Shown piece after piece: positions 58,197-64,000 of a stretch of 64,000 nucleotides of DNA. Within the stretch, counting starts at the first letter, position 1, and every line of letters begins with the position of its first letter. The DNA is from Streptomyces xanthophaeus (GTDB taxonomy: Bacteria; Actinomycetota; Actinomycetes; Streptomycetales; Streptomycetaceae), in the NCBI RefSeq assembly GCF_030440515.1, contig NZ_CP076543.1, positions 6,458,501 through 6,522,500 of the forward strand, given 5' to 3'. The notes beneath the pieces were generated by a model. It ran no database searches, was not told the origin of the DNA, and saw only the letters and a program-made list of their open reading frames with translations. A program made the position numbers and the translations under genes.

Positions 58197-59282
58197 GTGC
58201 ACGACCTGCCTCCCATGGCCCGCTTCGGCGGCCTTCTCGCGACCGACCTCCGTGACGTCACCAGCGATCCCGCCGCCCTCGACTCCACCGGCTTCTGGGC
58301 GGTGTCCGCCGACTTCGAAGGGCGGCTCGTCTGCGCGCGCTTCGGCGACGTACGCCGCGAGCCGGTCCCCGCGCCCGTTCCGGGTGCCTGGCGCGGACCC
58401 GACCCCGACCGGTGGACCTCTTCCCTCGACCGCGCCGCCTACGTGGCCGGCGTACGGCGCGTCCGTGAGTACATCGCCGCCGGTGAGGTCTACCAGGCCA
58501 ACCTCTGCCGGGTGATGTCCGCGCCGCTGCCCCACCCCGACCGCGCCGATGTCGACGCGCTCACCGCGCTCCTCGCGCGCGGCAATCCCGCACCCTTCGC
58601 AGGAACGATTCGCCTGGCCGCCCACGGCGTCGAGATCGCCACCGCCTCCCCCGAGCTGTTCCTGCGCCGGTCCGGCCGGCACATCGAGTCCGGCCCCATC
58701 AAGGGGACCGGCCGCACCGTCGACGACCTGCTCCCCAAGGACCACGCCGAGAACGTGATGATCGTCGACCTCGTACGCAACGACCTCGGCCGGGTCTGCG
58801 CGACGGGCTCCGTCGCCGTCCCCGAGCTGTGCGCCGTCGAGGAGCACCCCGGCCTGGTCCACCTCGTCTCCGTCGTGAGCGGCGAACTCGCCGACGGCGC
58901 GGGCTGGCCCGAGCTGCTCGCCGCCACCTTCCCGCCCGGTTCCGTCACGGGCGCGCCCAAGTCCTCCGCCCTGCGGATCATCGAAGCCCTGGAAACGGCC
59001 CCGCGCGGCCCCTACTGCGGAGGCATCGGCTGGGTCGACGCGGACCGGGGCACCGCCGAGCTCGCCGTGGGTATCCGTACCTTTTGGATCGACCGCGAAG
59101 CCGCCGGCGGCCCTCGTCTGCTCTTCGGCACCGGCGCGGGCATCACCTGGGGCTCCGATCCCGACCGTGAGTGGGCGGAGACCGAACTCAAGGCCGCCCG
59201 GCTCCTGCGGGTGGCCATGGGCCACGAGGTGAGCGGTGGTACGCAGGGGACGAACGACACGATCGGAAGGACCGCACCATGA
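58197..59282 (+). CDS. pabB: Aminodeoxychorismate synthase component I (chorismate-binding)
   Basis: 361 residues. GPIKGTGRT is the PabB-type motif, DLVRNDLGRVC and GSVTGAPKSSALRIIEALE are chorismate-binding signatures. It converts chorismate with ammonia from a PabA partner to 4-amino-4-deoxychorismate, for folate. The GTG 58197 start is preceded by TAGACT 7 bases upstream, so the mRNA may be leaderless. The stop overlaps the pabC start. Confidence 0.9.
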   Translation: MHDLPPMARFGGLLATDLRDVTSDPAALDSTGFWAVSADFEGRLVCARFGDVRREPVPAPVPGAWRGPDPDRWTSSLDRAAYVAGVRRVREYIAAGEVYQANLCRVMSAPLPHPDRADVDALTALLARGNPAPFAGTIRLAAHGVEIATASPELFLRRSGRHIESGPIKGTGRTVDDLLPKDHAENVMIVDLVRNDLGRVCATGSVAVPELCAVEEHPGLVHLVSVVSGELADGAGWPELLAATFPPGSVTGAPKSSALRIIEALETAPRGPYCGGIGWVDADRGTAELAVGIRTFWIDREAAGGPRLLFGTGAGITWGSDPDREWAETELKAARLLRVAMGHEVSGGTQGTNDTIGRTAP

Positions 59283-60100
59283 AAATCTGGCTCGACGGAG
59301 CCCTGACCGAGGTGGACAGTGCGAAGGTGTCCGTCCTCGACCACGGCCTGACCGTGGGCGACGGCGTCTTCGAGACGCTGAAGGCGGAGCGCGGCCGCGC
59401 CTTCGCGCTCACGCGTCACCTGGAACGGCTCACCCGCTCGGCCCGGGGCCTGGGTCTGCCGGACCCCGACCTCGACGAGGTCCGCCGCGCCTGCGCCGCC
59501 GTACTGGAGGCCAACCCGCTGGAGCACGGGCGGCTGCGCATCACCTACACCGGCGGAGTCTCCCCGCTCGGCTCCGACCGCGGGGACGCCGGGACCACCC
59601 TGATCGCCGCCGTCGCGGACTCCCCCCGCCGCCCGGACACCACCGCCGTCGTCACGGTGCCCTGGGTGCGCAACGAGCGGTCCGCCGTGGCCGGGCTCAA
59701 GACCACCTCCTACGCCGAGAACGTGGTCGCCCTCGCCGCCGCGCACCGCGCCGGGGCCTCCGAGGCGCTCCTCGCCAACACCCTCGGCCGGCTCTGCGAG
59801 GGCACCGGCTCCAACGTCTTCGTCGTGCTCGACGGAGAACTGCACACCCCGCCGCTCGACTCCGGCTGCCTGGCGGGCATCACCCGGGCCCTGATCGTCG
59901 ACTGGGCCGGTGCAAAGGAGACCGACCTGCCCTTCGAGGTGCTGGAGCGGGCCGAGGAGGTCTTCGTGACGTCCTCGCTGCGCGACGCCCAGGCGGTGCT
60001 GCGGATCGACGACCGCGAGCTGGGGACCGCGCCCGGACCGGTCACGGCCGAGGTGATGCGGATCTTCGAGGTGAAGGCGGGCGCGGACCTCGACCCGTAG
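59279..60100 (+). CDS. pabC: Aminodeoxychorismate lyase (class IV aminotransferase fold)
   Basis: 273 residues. SVLDHGLTVGDGVFETLK, AGLKTTSYAENVVALA with the PLP lysine, and ANTLGRLCEGTGSNVFVV are the class IV signatures. It splits aminodeoxychorismate to p-aminobenzoate and pyruvate; assignment rests on the pabB partner, since branched-chain or D-amino-acid aminotransferases share the fold. ATGA overlap with pabB. Confidence 0.88.
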   Translation: MKIWLDGALTEVDSAKVSVLDHGLTVGDGVFETLKAERGRAFALTRHLERLTRSARGLGLPDPDLDEVRRACAAVLEANPLEHGRLRITYTGGVSPLGSDRGDAGTTLIAAVADSPRRPDTTAVVTVPWVRNERSAVAGLKTTSYAENVVALAAAHRAGASEALLANTLGRLCEGTGSNVFVVLDGELHTPPLDSGCLAGITRALIVDWAGAKETDLPFEVLERAEEVFVTSSLRDAQAVLRIDDRELGTAPGPVTAEVMRIFEVKAGADLDP

Positions 60101-60172
60101 AGCGGCAGGGCCGTGCGGCTTCCACCGGAGGAGGGCTGTCGCGGCGGCCGCGGGACGGGTAGAACTCAAGGG

Positions 60173-60997
60173 ATGACCACCACCCTGCGGCCGTCCGGGC
60201 CGCTCCAGCACACGGCGGACGGCGCGCGTTCGCGCCCGTACGAGATCCGGGTCAACAGCAGGCGGGTCGGGGCACTGCTGATCGCCTCCGACACCCCGTT
60301 CGGGCCGACGGTCGGCGAGATCCGCGACCTGGACGTCGAGCAGGGCGACCGGCGGCGGGGGAGGGCCACCGTGGCCGCGCTCGCCGCCGAGGAAGTGCTG
60401 CGCGGCTGGGGCTGCCGCCGGGTCCGCGTCTCGGTCCCGGCGGATTCGGAGGCAGGCCTGTGCATGGCGGAGGCCCTCGGCTACACCGAGTACAGCCGGA
60501 ACATGGCCAAGGACCTGCCGGCCGAGCCGCCCGTCCTCCCCGAAGGGGTGCTGGGCCGCCCCATGACGCAGGCCGAGTACGAGGGCTGGTACGCCGGAGC
60601 CGTCGATGCCTATGCCGCGAACTGGAGCAGCCGCGGCATGTCCGCCGAGGCCGCCCGCGCCAAATCGGTGGCCGACCACGAGAGCCAGCTGCCCCGGGGC
60701 CTGGCCACCCCGGGAGCCGTCGTCCTCGTCCTGGAGGCCGCCGGGGTGCCCGTCGGCCACGTGTGGCTCGCACCGCGCGGGGCGGGCTCGTACATCTACG
60801 ACATCGAGGTCCGCGCCGAGCACCGGGGACACGGGCACGGCCGCCACCTCATGGCGCTCGCCGAGCGCGCCGCCCTCGCCGCCGGCCACCGCCTGCTGGC
60901 GCTCCAGGTCTTCACCGACAACACCCCGGCCCTGAGGCTGTACGTCTCCCTCGGCTACCGGCCCACCGACTTCAACTACGCCAAGGACCTGATCTAG
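60173..60997 (+). CDS. GNAT acetyltransferase with two domains
   Basis: 274 residues. Two GNAT halves: an N-terminal one (GEIRDLDVEQGDRRRGRATV) and a C-terminal one with AEHRGHGHGRHLMALAERA, LRLYVSLGYRP. A TAGAAC hexamer lies 7 bases before the ATG, so the mRNA may be leaderless. It overlaps the end of the convergent DsbA-like gene by 4 bases. Substrate unknown. Confidence 0.83.
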   Translation: MTTTLRPSGPLQHTADGARSRPYEIRVNSRRVGALLIASDTPFGPTVGEIRDLDVEQGDRRRGRATVAALAAEEVLRGWGCRRVRVSVPADSEAGLCMAEALGYTEYSRNMAKDLPAEPPVLPEGVLGRPMTQAEYEGWYAGAVDAYAANWSSRGMSAEAARAKSVADHESQLPRGLATPGAVVLVLEAAGVPVGHVWLAPRGAGSYIYDIEVRAEHRGHGHGRHLMALAERAALAAGHRLLALQVFTDNTPALRLYVSLGYRPTDFNYAKDLI

Positions 60998-61494
60998 GCC
61001 GTGTCCGCCAGCAGGCGGTCGGCGATCTCCTCGATACGGGCGCGCAGGCCGTCCTGGCTCTTGCCGCCGTCGAGGCGCTGCCCGTCGATCACGTACGTCG
61101 GGGTGCCGGTCACGCCGATCGCCTTGCCCTCGGCCTGGTCTGCGTCGACGATCAGGATGTGCCGCCCGTCGATCAGGGCGGTGTCGAACTCCTCGACGTC
61201 GAGCCCCAGTTGACGTGCCACGTCCAGCAGGACCGGCTCGCCGCGCTCGGCCAGCTCCGCGGTGCGCGCCAGCAGGGCCTCCGCGTAGGGCCAGCCCTGG
61301 CCCTGCTCGACGGCCTCCTCGGCGGCCTGCGCCGCGGCGAAGGCGTGCTTGTGCTTCTCCAGGGGGAAGTGGCGCAGCCGGATGTCCAGCCGGTCGCCGT
61401 AGCGGGCCCGCAGGGCGCGTACGTCGTCCAGGGCGCGGTGGCAGTCCGGGCACTGCAGTTCGCACCAGACGTCGAGGATCACGGAATCGGTCAT
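60994..61494 (-). CDS. DsbA-family thiol-disulfide protein
   Basis: 166 residues, a thioredoxin fold with an inserted helical domain. The active site is CPDC in WCELQCPDCHRALD, and the cis-Pro loop is GVTGTPTYVID. No signal peptide is seen, so it is probably cytoplasmic and may be in the FrnE-like branch, isomerase or oxidoreductase. Start ATG 61494. Confidence 0.86.
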   Translation of the reverse strand: MTDSVILDVWCELQCPDCHRALDDVRALRARYGDRLDIRLRHFPLEKHKHAFAAAQAAEEAVEQGQGWPYAEALLARTAELAERGEPVLLDVARQLGLDVEEFDTALIDGRHILIVDADQAEGKAIGVTGTPTYVIDGQRLDGGKSQDGLRARIEEIADRLLADTA

Positions 61495-61690
61495 ACGGAC
61501 AGTCTCCCAGCCCCCGCCCTTCCCACCGACCGGGACCTGCACCCGGCGACCTGGACCCAGGGAGGAGGCGCGACCCGGAGATGTCCCGGAGATCCGCCCG
61601 GGCGGGGCCCGGAACCTGGCCGCCGCGGCGGAGGGCGGTGCAGGATGGACAGGGACAGATCGCCGAGCCGCCGAGAGTCCGGAGGACCGC

Positions 61691-62134
61691 ATGCTTGCCG
61701 AGACCATTTGCTCCGCGGTGTCAGTGGCGGGCCTGGGCATCGCCGCGGTCACCGCCTACCGCAAGCGCTTCCTGGCCGCCACGCGGATCACCGCGTACGC
61801 GCTCGTGCCGGTCGCCCTGGTGATGACGGGGTTCGTGGAGTGGGTGTCCGGGATGGTCTTCAATCCGACCGTCTGGGCCGGCTTCGGACTGCTGGGGCTG
61901 TCCTGGCTGCTCTTCATGACCACCCGCGCGATCGAGCGCCGCGGCCTCGCCGCGTCCGGGGAGCCCGGGAAGTCCGCGAAGAAGGTCAAGGGGAGCCCGG
62001 CCGCCGGTGCCGTCGCCCCGGCCGCCTCCGCGCCGTCCCTGGGCGCCGCCCCGGCCGGTTCGCAGGCGCAGTCCGCCGCCCCCACGGAGGACTTCTCCGA
62101 CATCGAGGCCATCCTCAAGAAGCACGGGATCTGA
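61691..62134 (+). CDS. Two- to three-helix membrane protein
   Basis: 147 residues with hydrophobic segments at about 5-22, 33-51 and 60-77, then a Lys/Ala/Pro-rich cytoplasmic tail ending SDIEAILKKHGI. This end motif recurs in small Streptomyces membrane proteins; the function is not known. GGAGGACCGC precedes the ATG. Confidence 0.75.
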   Translation: MLAETICSAVSVAGLGIAAVTAYRKRFLAATRITAYALVPVALVMTGFVEWVSGMVFNPTVWAGFGLLGLSWLLFMTTRAIERRGLAASGEPGKSAKKVKGSPAAGAVAPAASAPSLGAAPAGSQAQSAAPTEDFSDIEAILKKHGI

Positions 62135-62246
62135 GCACGGGATCCGGCCCGGCCCGGGCCTCGTCCACAAGATCGAGCGAACTCCCGCGCGGACGCTGGC
62201 GTGTTGAGGGCCGGTTGATGGTGCGCTGCGCCATCATCGGCCCGAC

Positions 62247-62408
62247 ATGTTCGACACATCGCACAGTGACCCGCCGGTACCCGCCCCTGTGGTGGAGGAG
62301 CCGCGAGGCTGTCTCTTCGCGCTCTCCCAACCACCCCTGATGATCTTCCTAGCGGTGATCGGCATCCTGCTGCTGCTCGCCGCCGTGCACGATCTCTTCC
62401 TGCTCTGA
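62247..62408 (+). CDS. 53-residue membrane protein
   Basis: Too short for usual ORF listings. MFDTSHSDPPVPAPVVEEPR, then Gly-Cys and one strong hydrophobic helix (LMIFLAVIGILLLLAAV), ending HDLFLL. Third-position GC is high within the helix. It overlaps the 3' end of the convergent CGNR gene by 60 bases. From memory a similar sequence is conserved in Streptomyces. Function unknown. Confidence 0.65.
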   Translation: MFDTSHSDPPVPAPVVEEPRGCLFALSQPPLMIFLAVIGILLLLAAVHDLFLL

Positions 62409-62969
62409 CGCCTCCGCGTCGGCCTCCTTGCGCCGGGCCCGGTACGCCGCCACGTGCAGCCGGTTCCCGCAGGTCCGGCTGTCGCAGTAGCGCCGGGACC
62501 GGTTGCGGGAGAGGTCGACGAAGGCCCGCCGGCAGTCCGGGGCCTCACAGCGGCGCAGCCGCTCCTGTTCGCCGGAGACCACGATGAAGGCCAGCGCCAT
62601 GCCGCCGTCGGCCGCCAGGTGGTCGCCCACCGACGCGCCCGGCGCGAAGTAGTGCACATGCCAGTCGTAGCCGTCGTGGTCGGTCAGCTGCGGGGTGGTG
62701 CCGGCCGTGGCCACGAGCTCGTTGATCAGTATGGAAGCCGCACGCGGGTTCGGGGAGGCGAAGACCTGGGCGAACTTTCCGCGCACCGTCCGGACGCCGG
62801 CCAGGTCGCGGGCGCTGAGCTCGCCGACGTCGCTGATCGAGTACTCCTGGACGAATCCGCGCAGCGCGCCGATGTCGGAGAGTCCGTCGGGCTGGTCGGC
62901 CTCGGCCGCTGTGTTCACCAGCGCGACGACGACGTCGAGCGCGCGACGGGTGTCGTGGGGGATCTGCAC
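62349..62969 (-). CDS. CGNR zinc-finger transcriptional regulator
   Basis: 206 residues. N-terminal ABATE-type domain (ALDVVVALVNTAAEADQPDG) and a C-terminal zinc finger (CEAPDCRRAFVD ... YCDSRTCGNRLHVAAY) with the CGNR motif. GTG 62969 follows GGGAGA. Such proteins bind DNA through the finger; the ligand and targets are unknown. The tail is Glu/Gln-rich and overlaps the small membrane protein gene. Confidence 0.88.
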   Translation of the reverse strand: MQIPHDTRRALDVVVALVNTAAEADQPDGLSDIGALRGFVQEYSISDVGELSARDLAGVRTVRGKFAQVFASPNPRAASILINELVATAGTTPQLTDHDGYDWHVHYFAPGASVGDHLAADGGMALAFIVVSGEQERLRRCEAPDCRRAFVDLSRNRSRRYCDSRTCGNRLHVAAYRARRKEADAEASEQEEIVHGGEQQQDADHR

Positions 62970-63167
62970 GGGGTCTCCCTCAGGGGCCGGGCCTGCGACG
63001 ACGGGGGCCGTCGCCGCTGCCGCCCGACAATAGCGGGTCCCGCAGAGCACACCGGCGCCGTCCTCGCGGGTGGCTCCCGCGGGAACAGCGCCGGCATAGC
63101 GGTATGTGGTTGTCCGCCACGCACCGTCGCCCCGAGTCGGACGGTGTCGAGCGGCTGTAGGCCTGGC

Positions 63168-63581
63168 TCAGCTTTCGGCCAGGATGTGGGAGAGCTCCTT
63201 GTCGAGGTCGAAGTGCCGGTGCTCGGTCCCGGGTGGGACCGCGGCGTCCGTCCGCTTGAGGAACGACTCGAGTGCTCGGGCGGGTGCTTCGAGCAGTGCT
63301 TCTCCCTCCGGTGAGCTCAGGGCGATGCAGACGACGCCCTGACCGTGGCTGCGGGACGGCCAGACGCGGACGTCGCCGGTACCGGTGGGCCGGTGGAGGC
63401 CCTCAGCGAGGAGGTCGCGGGCGAATACCCATTCGACCGTCTCCTCGGCGCCGGTGTGGAAGGTGGCGTGCACGGCGTAGGGGTCGGCCGTGTCATACCG
63501 CAGGCCCGCGGGAACAGGCAGTGAGGACTCGCTCGACACAACGAGGCGCAGGTGCAGCTCGCAGCTGACCGTGGTGTTCAT
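63168..63581 (-). CDS. ssgB: SsgB, sporulation-specific cell division protein
   Basis: 137 residues, the exact SsgB length. The SsgA-like fold runs from VSCELHLRLVVSSESSLPVP through TAEETVEW-type strands to HRHFDLDKELSHILAES. SsgB positions FtsZ rings for sporulation septation in aerial hyphae. Divergent from the next membrane-protein gene. Upstream on its strand, a GTTTAC (63666-63661) followed 14 bases later by GGTGGC is a weak candidate for a SigH-type promoter. Confidence 0.95.
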   Translation of the reverse strand: MNTTVSCELHLRLVVSSESSLPVPAGLRYDTADPYAVHATFHTGAEETVEWVFARDLLAEGLHRPTGTGDVRVWPSRSHGQGVVCIALSSPEGEALLEAPARALESFLKRTDAAVPPGTEHRHFDLDKELSHILAES

Positions 63582-63758
63582 AAGCGCCAGGGCCTTTCGC
63601 TCAGTGTGCGCTCGGGGATTCGCACGTCGGCGAAATCGACATGCCACCTACGGTGCCGTTGTAAACCCCTCTGACCGTTTTGCGGACCTCTGGGTCCCTC
63701 GGACGGCGGATCCAAACCCGCATTCCGGTGTGCATCGAGCTCCGGTAGATTCGACTCC

Positions 63759-64000
63759 ATGAATACGGGGAGTGACCGCGGAACCCAAGGGTCCGCCGCT
63801 GACGAAGCCACCACGGAAGCCACCACCGAACCGGCCGCGGATGCCACCGCGGAAGATGCCGCTGCGGAGGCCGCCGCGGAGGCGCCGCACGTATCGAAGG
63901 CCCCGGCCTTCATCAAGTCGAACAAGAGCCTGCACCTGAGCTGGCAGGTCGGCGTCTTCGTCGTCGGCCTCGCGGTCATCGCCGCCGGCGTCGCGATGCT
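63759..64000 (+). CDS. TIGR02611-like membrane protein, 3' end outside window
   Basis: About 80 codons visible: an Ala/Glu/Thr-rich acidic N-terminus of about 45 residues, then FIKSNKSLHLSWQVGVF and a hydrophobic helix beginning VVGLAVIAAGVA, which is the TIGR02611-type start. A TAGATT hexamer ends 7 bases before the ATG, so the mRNA may be leaderless. It is divergent from ssgB. The rest is missing. Confidence 0.75.
   Translation, partial: MNTGSDRGTQGSAADEATTEATTEPAADATAEDAAAEAAAEAPHVSKAPAFIKSNKSLHLSWQVGVFVVGLAVIAAGVAM

Overview
The window is a piece of a Streptomyces chromosome, read from its very high GC content, third-codon-position GC bias, frequent GTG starts, many 4-base ATGA/GTGA stop-start overlaps, and genus-typical genes: the sporulation protein SsgB, Tat-secreted enzymes, a SpoIIE-type phosphatase, an NsdA-like HTH/TPR regulator and a CGNR regulator. 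From memory, the gene order matches the conserved core segment of S. coelicolor around SCO1540 to SCO1602, in reverse order. I see no prophage, transposase, CRISPR array or biosynthetic gene cluster; the interest lies in regulatory leaders, repeats, fusions and overlapping gene ends.

Layout. 1-4.7 kb: a truncated acetyltransferase, a PLP amino-acid deaminase/aldolase, a membrane protein coupled to a mycosin-like subtilase, and an SseB-family protein. 4.9-13.3 kb: translation genes, with infC-rpmI-rplT behind a long leader containing an attenuator-like hairpin, an rRNA/tRNA methyltransferase, a soluble PAS histidine kinase, and pheS-pheT. 13.4-23 kb: a phosphatase carrying repeat insertions, an HTH/TPR regulator with a palindromic operator, a Nudix enzyme, a hydroxyacyl-CoA dehydrogenase, a secreted glycosidase-like protein, a divergent MocR/EamA pair with overlapping start codons, and a degenerate histidine phosphatase. 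23.2-28.3 kb and 32.1-34.9 kb: arginine biosynthesis (argCJBDR, then argG and argH), with tandem ARG-box-like sites over the argC and argG promoters. 28.3-43.9 kb: membrane and envelope functions (L,D-transpeptidase, HEAT-like protein, TetR-controlled MFS exporter, beta-helix membrane protein, PlsC, GlpQ-like phosphodiesterase, sigma-like protein).

44.1-47.2 kb: a methionine ABC importer, metN-metI-metQ, preceded by a short ORF ending in Cys/Met codons that looks like a regulatory leader peptide. 48-54.4 kb: cobalamin and siroheme enzymes (CobL; a 1042-residue protein joining a BluB-like domain to CobT behind a Pro/Glu-repeat extension; CysG). 54.4-64 kb: an RNA methyltransferase, a Ser/Thr kinase, a five-gene tRNA cluster (Gly, Cys and three Val), pabB-pabC for p-aminobenzoate, a DsbA-like protein, a CGNR regulator, ssgB, and the start of a TIGR02611-like membrane protein.

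Functional links: arginine synthesis is tied together by ArgR, encoded in the operon it should control. Methionine import, the methyltransferases and corrinoid synthesis all lie in the methyl-group and B12 economy. Many genes have a TAnnnT -10 hexamer 5-7 bases before the start codon, suggesting that leaderless mRNAs are common here.
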